Shown: piece by piece, positions 12,130 through 22,673 of the stretch | How positions within the stretch are numbered: position 1 is the first letter of the stretch | Layout of the letters: each line of letters starts with the position of its first letter | Assembly (NCBI RefSeq): GCF_008831285.2 | Contig: NC_045143.1 | Location: forward strand, 16,342,464 to 16,406,463 | Length of the DNA: 64,000 nt | Direction of reading: 5' to 3' | Source of the DNA: Nymphaea colorata | Taxonomy: Eukaryota > Streptophyta > Magnoliopsida > Nymphaeales > Nymphaeaceae | Position numbers and translations under genes: made by a program | Notes under the pieces: generated by a model | Told to the model about the DNA's origin: nothing | The model's database searches: none | Seen by the model: the letters and a program-made list of their open reading frames with translations, nothing else

Positions 12130-12640
12130 GGTGCTCAGGATTTTGGGGTTGTAAAGTCTCGGCCTCTTCAATTTGGTTTTTCTACTTATCTGGATGGGGG
12201 AGATTACTCACCTTCGATAGGCTGCAGCATATCCCTTGCAAATTAATGCTGTGCATGCTTATCTAAGGAAGAATCTGTTGACCATTTGTTCGTCCGTTGC
12301 GTTGTCGCATCTAAGAAAGTTCGGGCCTTCCTTATGGAGAGGTTTCAGGCAAAGATACCAATGAGGAGCGGATTCAAAGAATTAATGATTAAATGTTTCA
12401 GAGGGGGATGGATTCCTACAGTGTGGAAGGCAGTTCATTAGTTGTGGGTCACCTTTGGAAGCACAGGAACAAAATTCTCCATGCACCTGAAAGGACTTCA
12501 AACATTGCTCTTCGCTGATCCATTTGGGAAGATCTCATGATGGGAAGATCAGGACCATCAAATCCCTTCTTTTGCCAGTGTGACCATCCAGATTGCTCTC
12601 CTTAAGAGGGAAAATGGTAAAAGACTTTCTCTATCTATAA
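12130..12640 (+). pseudogene. Decayed LINE (non-LTR) retrotransposon, RT zinc-binding region
   Basis: Translated in the forward frames with about three frame breaks, this reads LLTFDRLQHI, then a Cys-containing stretch, EESVDHLFVRCVVASKV, AFLMERFQ, GWIPTVWKAVH and LWKHRNKILH. This is the order seen in the zinc-binding domain that follows reverse transcriptase in plant LINE ORF2 proteins (LPTLDRL, ESVDHLF, C, W). Stops and frameshifts are frequent, so the copy is dead. No RT catalytic region or poly(A) tail could be recognised, so the element is truncated; 11960-12130 may belong to it. Confidence 0.6.
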
Positions 12641-15600
12641 CAGATTAACAGAGATGGGACTCCTGTGACTTTTCATTCAGGTGTAAGAGCGGTATACTCC
12701 AAACAAGCTTAAGGTGCATTCTCTTGGATGATGTGATGAACTGGTGGTGAAGCCTCGTCATTCACTTGGTGATTGGCGCTCTGCCATGGAGATCGAACGC
12801 ACGCAAGAGACCCTTTAAACACCACTGAATGGGAGACCCATTGTTTACTTGATCGTTGTCACCCAGATTACCAGGTTTGCTTCTTTGCTCCTTAAGCCTT
12901 GCCATAGGGCTTCGGTGAGGTCTTGGGATACCCTGCTCTGAGGTAGAGTTACTCTTCTCAGTTTTTGCATATTTTTCGCATTCAAATCTTTTGGCAATAA
13001 AGTTTTTGGAGCTAGACCCACAGGGCTGCAGAGGAAGATAGGCCAATATTCAACCAGAGCTTCCTTATATTTTTTTCCCAGCAAGTGAAAGCTAAACTCG
13101 AATGGCTAAACCAGTAACATGGATCAACCAGAAAATTCTGAAAAGATTGAGATGCAATGCCTATTCATGATCAGTTAGTTCCACGCAACGAGGAAAGGAA
13201 AAGCATTTCTCCAACGCTTGAAAGAGATCCACAGCTTCTTCAGTTCTCAAAACTAATGTACATAAAGATGGGCCTCTGAAACGCAGACAAGGAATTCGAT
13301 AGGCAAACAAAGCCAAGTAAGGCAGTTATACAAAAGATAGAGCATTTCCATAAGCAGTTACTTTCAGTGGTTAGAGTTTCGAATTTCGATGCTCATCATC
13401 CACATTAAGATCATCAAGCCTTAGGACTACTTTCATGTGTCCGGATTTCATTTTACTAAATTGGGAAATCAGTCGCGTAGGGAAAATTTTAGTAAGTTTG
13501 CACTTTAACGTTAGAAGCAATAAAAATGAGAAGATAATTGGCAAAGAAATAATTGGATACAACAGCCACAATCTAGCACCAGAATTTATCAAGAAAGCTT
13601 GAACATAAGCAAAACATTGTCAAGGCTGTAAATGTAGAAGGCAAAACTGGACGAAGATGAACTAATCTAAATTCAAAGAAAACTCGGTAAAGATCAGCTT
13701 GTAGAAAGATGGGGTCATACGTTAGAGCATGCGTTTATGTACACCCAATATTTATTCATAATTTTTGGGGCAGTTGCAAATCCAGTTAACGATGAGATAT
13801 GGTTGTTGTTGCATAATTTTAACCCACGGTACACAAACAAATCCGTATAGAAATTTGAAGTTTTAAGAATTAAAAAGCTAGAACTAAACTTGATAAGATT
13901 CAAGATCCACAAAAAGTATGGGAAGGATTGGAGCATAGAGCACATAAAGAAATATATCTGACATGTCAAATCTAAACAATACACATAAATAGGATTAGGG
14001 CACACAATTCTAGACATGCATTTTCTTTTCTTTGTACCTAAAAGCAGCCCCTTCCTTTCCTCTCTTTACCACCTCGGAAAATTATTACCTAAGCTCTATC
14101 TGCCATTGGGTTCTTGCTCTTCGACCGTTTTTTGCAGTCTTTGCCGCCAGTCTCCACTCTTCCACAGTTTTCATGGCTACCGTTGCATCGAGGAGATGTC
14201 ATACATGGACGTGTCCAATGTTTCCTCTTTTTGCCCATTTTCCATTCTCACATCTAAGTAATTTAGGATTTATTATTTCATTTTACTTTTTTCATCGAAA
14301 GCACTAGTCTGCCAGTATAGAACTTCTTTAACAATAGGTTCATTAATTTATTTTTCCTTTATATGTGCATTAAATTAAAAGTTCAATTAATGCTTTTTAT
14401 GTATTTTTTCTTCTTATTGTCATATGATGAAAGGTGATATGGTATTTGTTGTGATTGTCCTACATCGCTGTTAGCAGGCATTGTAACTTCCAAGGCACCA
14501 AATGCAAATTACACTCAAATCAAACACCTACAAGGTGATTTGCTCGAAGATTGACTCAAGATATTGATAATAAGAAGAAAAAAAAACAAAAAATGAACCA
14601 CACCTGAATTAATTAAATGCACATATGAAGGAAATAATCAATCAATTAGCCTACTGCTAAGCAGTTGTACCTTAACAGATGGAAAAACTAAAGAAAAAAA
14701 TACATCAACGATAAAACCCATTTCTTACTCACATATGAGAGGAAATGCATGGGCAAGAAAATCTCAATTTAAATGTGCCCCCATGACCTCTCCTCAGTCC
14801 TCAACCCTCAGTTCAGCGCCAACCCCCATCATGCGTGAAAGAAATAAGAAAAGGAAGAGAATGACACAAAAAAATGTGCGAACTGACAAACAGCAAGAGC
14901 CAGCAGTAGAGAGAGCTCAGACCAAATTTCTCTCCATAAGAAATGAAGAAGAAAGGGGCTGCTCCTACATAGAAATAAGAAAGAGATGCATGCCTAAGCC
15001 TGTGTGCCATAGGGCTTATCTACAAATCTTGAAAACAGTCTTCCCATGTACGTAGAAACTCTGCCTTCCAAATACATACACACTTCATGCGGATATTGGA
15101 ACTTCTTAAGTTTATTTTTAACTTTTTTGAATCTTAAATCCAACTCCAAATTTCTACACAAAGTTTTAATCTCTTTGGGTGTGGCATGCTCGATCTGAAT
15201 ACAAATGATGCAATAAAATCCACATCTCGTCCTTCTTAACTGGGTTTAAGATAAAATTTTGAATTCTTTTTCCTTCACAAACACCAAAATATGAATTAGG
15301 CATGTATAGAGAACGTACAATGCTTTGTATGTAATGCACAAATGCATAATCTATCGTATAATATTATGTTTCTTTGCTACCCTTATCACACTGACACTTG
15401 CCAAAAAAACGAGTTGTCACTAGGTAGTTTGCGTGTTGGCCTGCTGGCTCTCAAAGTTAACCTGAGCAACTTAAACAATCGTATGACTCAACATGTGTTA
15501 TGTGCACTTCAAAAAGCGGTTTCTACTGTCATTATACTGTTTTTATTTATATGTTTCTTATTCATCATGTGCTGCTCAAGTATTATAAATATTTAATGTG

Positions 15601-16096
15601 CTCTCATAACTGAAGGGCCACAGATACACGTATGGTTTGCGCCCGTGCCCATGTGTGGCGTTCGTACTGGTAACTATGTGACTTAGTATATCACAACATA
15701 CATAATTTTAAAAAAAAATGAGAAAGAGAAAATATGTTCATATTCATGCCCATCCGCTACTTCACTAAATAAGGAAACGGCAATAGTGCACATGGTATCC
15801 AAAATTTAATATAAGATTTTCAAACCCATAACAAGGAAAAAATTTCTGTTCAAACAGAACAAACTTCTCCGAAGGATGACTCTTCACTCTAACGAACCTC
15901 AACTGCAAAAAAGATATATACATAACAAGGTCCATTAGGGCACTCCATTATCCGAAACAACTAAACAATTGTAGTACAGAAGAATCAAATAGGCAAAATA
16001 AACAGAATTAGAGACCAGCAAATTTTTCAAACAGACACAGGAAAAAAATATAAATGCAGGAAACAAGCTAGCAAGAGAAAAGAACGCCACCATACC
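12641..16096. other. Gene-poor interval before RPL35a
   Basis: No gene recognised. Several open frames of 60 to 106 codons exist (for example 12762-13046 on minus, 14016-14307 and 14735-15055 on plus), but none shows a domain or flanking splice logic. Low-complexity A/T stretches are common. The segment just below 16097 should contain the RPL35a 3' UTR. Confidence 0.35.
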
Positions 16097-16934
16097 TTAG
16101 ATGTTGCTTGGGTACATGAAAACTCTAACCTTGTTTCCCTGCAAACAACGCCGAGAAAAATCAAACCCAAGCAACTAAAAACAAATGTAGTCGAAAGAAC
16201 GACAGGATAAACGAGAAAAAGGAAGGAAAGTGAAATTCCAGGGGAAAAAAAAAAAGAAGAAACGCCAACATTAATTCTAAGGAATGAACTAAGTGCAAGA
16301 TAATAAGGAAGAGTAACACGTACCATTGATCGAGGGGGCAAGTTCGTCTTGAACTTGGCGCGAACGATGCCGCTGTTCCCGTGAGGTCGGGTGACCTTCC
16401 CCCAGATGCACCGGTAGTGCGACCCGTTCTTCTTCACCTTGGCCTTGTAGATGTACGCCAGCCTCTTCCCGCAGTACCAGGCGACATCCTCTTTCGTGTT
16501 CACTCCTTCAACTTGGATCAACGAGGTGTTCTCGTACTGGTTCGACTTCGATCTACTCAATCAGAACAAAACCCAATAACAAAATTTTCTCAACAACATG
16601 AATTACCAAATAGGAAGCCAAAAGGAATCTCCAAATCCAAATGAAAACCACGAAACCAAATTACTCACTAGATCAACCAAAGGCTAGCAAGAAAAATGGG
16701 GGGGAAAAACCAATGCTGAAGTCAGATAACTTGGAAAAAAAAGAAGATTTTTACACTTTCCATATGAAAGAGAATACCTCTTGTACCCGAGGACAGTCCC
16801 CCTCACGTACAATCTGCAAGTCAATGAGGAACATAGATTCAAGAACAAGACCTACACAATGAACTAGCAGCAAGAATAAACTCTAGAAAAGGAAAGTCCC
16901 ACCTGACTCGTTCGCCTTGCCGACCCTTCACCAT
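16097..16934 (-). CDS. RPL35A: 60S ribosomal protein L35a (eL33), 4 exons, 112 aa
   Basis: Exons in transcript order: 16934-16903, 16813-16778, 16552-16324, 16138-16097 (stop TAA); 339 nt. All introns are GT-AG. The protein begins [11 protein letters not shown], continues [18 protein letters not shown], then the family hallmarks [40 protein letters not shown] and [12 protein letters not shown], and ends [13 protein letters not shown]. Length and ending match plant and animal eL33 almost residue for residue. It is a structural protein of the large cytosolic ribosomal subunit. The start is fixed by conserved [11 protein letters not shown] and a good context (GAAGATGG). A telo-box and a site II element upstream fit the usual ribosomal-protein gene promoter. 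Confidence 0.97.
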
Positions 16935-16989
16935 CTTCGGTGGAGAGATGGACGCCGCAGACGACAGACGCGGAGGAGAAGAAGAACTC

Positions 16990-16998
16990 AAACCCTAG
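16990..16998 (+). promoter_or_regulatory. Telo-box (AAACCCTAG) upstream of RPL35a
   Basis: AAACCCTAG lies 56 bases upstream of the RPL35a ATG. Telo-boxes are well known near the transcription start of plant ribosomal-protein genes and support coordinated expression in dividing cells. Confidence 0.65.
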
Positions 16999-17083
16999 AG
17001 AACGGGCGCTACTTAATCCCGCCTTTTTACACACGGTTTTTGCTTGCCCGATGAATTGGAAGAGTTTGCGAGGATGCCACTAT

Positions 17084-17089
17084 TGGGCC
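17084..17089 (+). promoter_or_regulatory. Site II element (TGGGCC) upstream of RPL35a
   Basis: TGGGCC lies about 150 bases upstream of the RPL35a start. TGGGCY site II elements, bound by TCP factors, often pair with telo-boxes in ribosomal-protein promoters, which is the arrangement here. The six-base motif alone is weak evidence. Confidence 0.45.
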
Positions 17090-17099
17090 TTGAAAAACG

Positions 17100-18903
17100 A
17101 ACCACTATCGGGACCCGGTTTAAAAGTAGGTTTAGTGGATCTGGAGAATCTGTATCAGGATCGTATCTGATCCGAACGACGTTCTTTTCTTGAACTGGAA
17201 CAACAAATAAACAGGAGGAGTGTCTATGTTCGACCCGGATCAAAGTCAATGAGGGCCCGCTTCGGTGAGAAAGGTGGAATTCAAAATAAGAGGCCTGATC
17301 CGATCCATCAGGTCCAAGATTCATAGGGACAAGTATGGTGTATAGAATTTTGTGAATGCACGAAGAGTGAGCTCCAGTTTGGATTCAGAAATTTCCAATA
17401 CAGCAAGCTTGAATAATTTAATACTGGCAGAGAATTGAAACATATGGAATTTGAGACCATCTTTTGAGAATAGGACAATACAAATGCGTTTTATTATGCT
17501 AAGATGACATTGACAAATGAAAATCACATAAAGATGTTAATTTTTTTCTCAAGTAACAGAAGTGACATGATCCACAATCCAAACATTGTGCATGTTATTT
17601 AAGTGAACCATGATCACGACGGATGTCACCGTTAATCTAATCTCTTTAGTCTTGTTAGATTGTTTAAGTGGGTCCTATCAAGTTCACAAGTGTCGAATTT
17701 AATATGATCAGAATATGGAAATTGTTTGGACTCATACATATATGAATAAGTGAGATGAGAAATGCATTGTTATTCTTTCAGTCTGGGTTCATACCATATT
17801 TTTTTATTTTCCCGTTAATTCGCAGCCATCTTGCGTAACCATGGATAATGATGATGGAAATAAAAATGAAAACAAACAAACCAGTGAAGATATGGATGAA
17901 CGTATTGGCAAACAAAAGGAGCCATAGTAGTTGCATGCAGAATTCTAGTAAGGAAAAGAAGTCGAGGAATATTGCATGGTGCAAGTTGTACAAATATCAA
18001 GTGACCTAATCTGAAGTTCATACATAAATAATTGAACAGCTTTTTATTTTCTGTTGGCCCGTCCGAATAATTTCTTTACATATAGCTAGAGTAATGCATA
18101 AGTGTAGTGTGGATTGGTGGGTTGGTGAAAGTTTAGTCACCAGTTCAATTCTCATTGGCACCATTCTCCTACATTGTAACTAGAAATTAGAGTATTCGGA
18201 GTACATCTCCCTCTACAAAATGTATAGTAGTTTTATAAAAAGAAAAGTGTCACAAACAGTTCCATTTTTGATATTTAAAAAATGCCCAACTCTGTTAGGA
18301 CCATGCTTAATAAGGAAGGAGGCTTTGTGTTTGGGTGAATGCATCCTAAGTTGGTTATGTATGCCGTAATGGTGTAAGAAAATTTCATGTGTTAGTATGG
18401 TTAATGACAAAAACACTCGTAATTAATAAAAAAAAAAAAGAAAACTTTTTGTAAAGAAAAAAAATGAAACAAAACTCAAAAAAACATTTTTCAATAATAA
18501 AAAAAAATTAACTTTTTTAGCATACGTGTGTTGCGTGCACTCAGGCGGCGAAGGCAGCTCGGCCGACCGTGTGATTCCGGCGTCGGTTCGAACTTGTGTT
18601 CAGCCTGCAAAAACAACCACGCCGCGTCTATCTACTTAGGCGCGAAGGAAACCAAGGTGTGGGGCCCATCAACCAGAAGTTAGGTCAACAACCAATCAAA
18701 ATAAAAAGACGGGAACGCTGCTTTTCATTTCAAACGGATTGTCAAATTTTTACCAAAACTGATATTAAATCTTGGAGTAATTTTCCAGTACAAATCTCAG
18801 GAATGAGCTATGAGTTCATGTTGTAATGACATTGTAAATATACAAAAAGAACAGACTTAATTTTAAGGGTGCTTTGTCAGTTTATGTTCCCAAGCCTGAG
18901 AGT
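17100..18903. other. Intergenic, AT-rich
   Basis: No gene recognised between the RPL35a promoter and the minisatellites ahead of SSUH2. Short open frames (for example 17778-18021 on minus) have no recognisable domain. Long A-runs occur at 18425-18515. Confidence 0.35.
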
Positions 18904-18967
18904 AAGGCGAACATTTAATCGGATTTTGTGAAGGCGAACATTTAATCGGATTTTGTGAAGGCGAACA
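18904..18967. repeat. 27-bp direct tandem repeat, 2.4 copies
   Basis: A 27-bp unit starting AAGGCGAACATTTAATCGG is repeated exactly at 18904-18930 and 18931-18957, with the first ten bases again at 18958-18967. It lies about 450 bases upstream of the SSUH2-like start codon. Confidence 0.9.
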
Positions 18968-19090
18968 GGGATGCGACAAATCTTGAATTTAGTTCTTTTA
19001 ACTAAAAGGAGACCCAGGAGCACGAAGGTGTCCAAGGGCAGTTTCGCCATCAACGTCTTCTGTAACTGTCGTTCTCAACCGCAAGTATGG

Positions 19091-19171
19091 GAGCAAAACT
19101 TTGCTCCAGTTTCCTTTGAGCAAAACTTTGCTCCAGTTTCCTTTGAGCAAAACTTTGCTCCAGTTTCCTTT
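19091..19171. repeat. 27-bp tandem repeat, 3 exact copies, each with a 7-bp palindrome
   Basis: Three identical 27-bp units occupy 19091-19117, 19118-19144 and 19145-19171, followed by the first four bases of a fourth. Each unit starts with GAGCAAA-AC-TTTGCTC, a perfect 7-bp inverted repeat around two bases, so the array can form three regularly spaced hairpins. It sits about 250-330 bases upstream of the SSUH2-like ATG. Confidence 0.92.
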
Positions 19172-19388
19172 GAGCCGTCCATTGATTCGCCTTCCCACCA
19201 TCGCCAAGGCTCTAAGTAGACTGAAAAGTGAAAGCCCAGGACATGCGACACGGTAACATAGAAGAACCAACTAGATACGGTGGTGGTGATTTTGACTTGT
19301 ACAAGGGCCGCATAGCTGGCAACGGCACATGCATTCTCCAACTATAGATACAGAGCGCAAGCTCTCAAGATCGTCCCAGTAAGACGTC

Positions 19389-19417
19389 GACCCTCTCTCT
19401 CTCTCTCTCTCTCTCTC
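19389..19417 (+). repeat. CT microsatellite in the SSUH2-like 5' leader
   Basis: A run of about thirteen CT dinucleotides ends directly before the ATG at 19418. CT-rich leaders are common in plant mRNAs. A TATA-like CTATAGATA lies near 19342, so this tract is probably in the 5' UTR. Confidence 0.75.
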
Positions 19418-22400
19418 ATGGAAGCAATGGAGCAGCCACTTCTCTCGGGTACCAATTTGCCTCATCTACTCCTCGACGTTCTCTCAATTTTGTTATTGAG
19501 ATATCCTGTGCCTAAAAATTCACACACTTTCTCTCTCTCTCTTTCTCTAGGTGAATCAAGTGAGACGAACAAGAAGAAGAGTTGGGGAGTATACCAATCA
19601 ATTGGGAGAGTCAACTCATTGCTCCAGAGGGCTAACTTTGTAGGTACAGACGTTAGCATCGAAGAGATCCGATCGGCTGCCCATAACGACCCTTGCACAC
19701 CCATTAGTCCTCCTTTGCTTCCTTACCCTAAGCCGGATGTCGTCGTCGCAGGTAGACGGTTAATGCCTTACCTCCTTTCTTTTTCGTGGAAATTATGATC
19801 TGGGGGACTCGGTTTTGCTGTGTACTGATGTAGCGTGTCAGGCATTTGTGGTTATGGCTTCTGTTTCATTCAATGGAAATTTGATAATTGACGTGACGAG
19901 TGAAGATCCGTCTTTGGTTGAATTGTTTGTTATAGAGCAACCAGCTGGTGTTGGTGCGACCGCAGGAGATCCCGTTGGTAGTAGTGTTCCACCTGTGATT
20001 GGAAGGTGAGAGGCAATTTTGAGATCAACTTAACTAATATTTGTGATGGTATCCCGAAATTCTCATTGTTCTTTGACCTTATGTTGCCATTGGAATTAGT
20101 TTGTTTGCTGCGTTGCTCATTGTACTTTAACCTTAATTTTGCGCTTGTCTTTGACCTTGCGTTACCATTGGAATTAGTTTGCTGAGTTTCTCATTGTTCT
20201 TTAACTCCAATTTGTAATCATGTGGAATATTTTAGAGGAGACTAGAAGTTGGTTTTCGAAAAATCACCTGTTTCAAAATCCAATATTAAAAATGACATGG
20301 GCGCCTTACAGTATTACAAATTTGTGTTTATGTGAATTTGGTTAGATGGTAACAGAAAAGATGAATAGACGTGCATCTTGGCCAAAAGTATGGAATCTTA
20401 ATCCGGTTGGATGCAGTCTGTCCTTGTGGTCACCAAGGGTTCACCGTTTGTGATTTTTTTTTTCTTGAGTGACGTAGTAGAGTGGAAGTTGCTGGATTTG
20501 AAGGGTCTCTGTGAAGACCAAATTTTTGCAGATTCTTTATATTCTCTTGTTGTATTACGTGGTTTCATTATCTGTCTTCATATCTTTCTTGTTTATTACT
20601 ATTCATTTTTCTTTTAATGATATGCTCATGCTTTTTCTTTGATATAATGATGTTCTTTTTGTTAATCCCTTCATGTCAACCAACTGTATCTCCTAAAGGC
20701 AAGCCCTGGATGAGCTGGACATCAGGGAGCTGTTGATTGATCATGTGGGGCATAGGTGTTGTTGGGGAAGTCTTCCTGCTCGGAGGTGGAAAATAGTTAG
20801 GGTGGAAGATTGCAATGTTTATGTTGGAACATTAGAAACATTTATTGAAGAGAGAGAAGCTATTCGGAGGACTGCACCATATGCTGGTAGTAAGATTGAT
20901 GGAAAGGAAAATGGGCCTGAACTAGGATTGTGGGAACTAGATCTCAGGCATCTATTCCCAGCTTTATTCATCCCACATGTTCGGTCAGAAGCCAAAATTC
21001 CACATTCTGAAGTAATGGAAAAATGCTCAGGTGAGGATGCTTTCTTTACCTAATTGAGGTATTGCACTGTTCATTCATATCTGTTGCTACCCTGTCCATG
21101 GTTCCTTTGATGTCATTGTATAGCATTTTGCTGTGATTATTTGTTGGTTAATATATTAAAACTTGACATCCACATCTCGCCAGATACAATGTATTTAACG
21201 AACTTAAACTCTGGTTAATAGAAAAACATATCATCACTATGATGAATAACTAGGACGATTTGAGTGATATTTTTCACAAGCAATTGCATATTTGCATGGT
21301 CATACTTTGATTTTAGGACAATGTATTGTTTTATTTTGGTCCCCTAGCTTTTACTCCTCCTGGTTATTGAGTTGATTCCTTTTGCATGTTTAAGCATCAA
21401 TAAGTTTAGCTTGTGAGCACTGAAACATTTACTTGAACGGGCAATTGCAGGATGTTCAGGCCGTGGAGAGATTGCTTGTCCCACATGCAATGTAGGCCAA
21501 GAACCTGGTTTTTACAAGGAAAACCAGATGATATCATGTTCAGTTTGTCATGGAAGGGGTTTGATTGCTCATAGTGATGGATCAGACACACTGTGTGTAC
21601 CTTCTCTTTGGAATGCTTACTCTAATTATATGGAACCACTTGTTGTTCTCAGCCATGTTATTTTCCTTATCCTCCATTTGTAACAGGTGTTCAAATTGTG
21701 CTGGAAAAGGTAAGCTTCGATGTGCTGCATGTGGATCTCATGGATTGATCAAATGTCAGATGTGCAGTGGAGAAGGCTCTCTGCTTACATCCAGTATAGC
21801 ACTGGTTACATGGTGAGTATGCTTATCTTTAACTTTCTAGTATGGTCTCCAGGCTTTTGTAGTTCACTCACCTATCTGTGTTCGAGGTTTCAAGTCAATG
21901 CCAGGATTTGTTTTCTTACTGTGACGTGACGTTATGCTCTCTTGCTTAAACCCAAGTTCGATTCCATTGTAGTTCCGTAGACCTACATTTTTCTATGCGA
22001 TGACACAACTGCAAATTGTTCTACTTGCAAGACATCTATTTGGTCCAAGAGATTTCATCCTTGGTGGTATGGTACTCATCTTTAAGGACAATGACTTCAG
22101 AATTCATGCAAAGCAACTTCCTTCCCAGTCATCTGCATTCATTGTTCTTGTGATCTTGTGAAATGTGTTCCACTTCCGCTGCATTTACTTGAGTAGCTTT
22201 ACACCAGCATGGGTATCATATGCAAGAAATTCATCTATAAGCAATCAACTTCATGGCAATTGTTGTGACATCCTGGTTCTTTGTGAAGGAGAACACTTGT
22301 GACTAGGAAAGTTAGTGCTAGCCGTGGTGCTGCTTCAGTTCCTGATGAGGTGTTTCACAGAGCTAAAGGTGCACAGTTGTGCAATACACAGGCATACCAT

Positions 22401-22673
22401 TGCACTCCTGCTTTTTTTGCCGACTCTTTTCTCCTTAATAAGTTCTCTTCTGAGGTGATCGCAGATAGGTCTCCAGTTCCACCAACTGCAAGAGTTGTAG
22501 GCGAAAGACACATTATCAGCGTTGTCCCTGTTACTCGCGTTGTTATGTCACATAGGGACAGATCCTTCACCTTTTATATTATAGGGCTCAGCAATGAAGT
22601 GTACATCAAGGATTATCCTTCACGGTGCTGCTGGGGGCTTTGTCCATGCTTGAATTGGTTAAGCTTCTCTTAA
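19418..22673 (+). CDS. SSUH2: SSUH2-like protein with DnaJ-type Cys-rich zinc-finger domain, 7 exons, 462 aa
   Basis: Exons: 19418-19448, 19551-19751, 19834-20005, 20699-21030, 21451-21592, 21687-21812, 22289-22673; 1389 nt. The N-terminal half has no domain I can name. Residues about 246-335 carry repeated CxxC(x)G motifs (CSGRGE, CPTC, CSVCHGRG, CSNCAGKG, CAACGSHG, CQMCSGEG), like the zinc-binding region of DnaJ co-chaperones but without a J domain. The C-terminal 125 residues include HRAKGAQLCNTQAYHC, ERHIISVVPVTRV and FYIIGLSNEVYIKDYP. This matches proteins annotated as SSUH2 homologues. Biochemical function is not established; redox or chaperone-like Zn binding is inference. No signal peptide is visible. 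The exon 3 acceptor (TAG|CG at 19834) was chosen because it alone keeps the frame and is the least certain junction. Confidence 0.88.

Noticed and set aside
14735-15055. 106-codon basic frame upstream of RPL35a
   Set aside because: Low-complexity Lys/Arg-rich sequence with no domain or conserved start.
18540-18600. tRNA-like GGTTCGAA word
   Set aside because: No acceptor stem, anticodon arm or matching D arm could be built around it.
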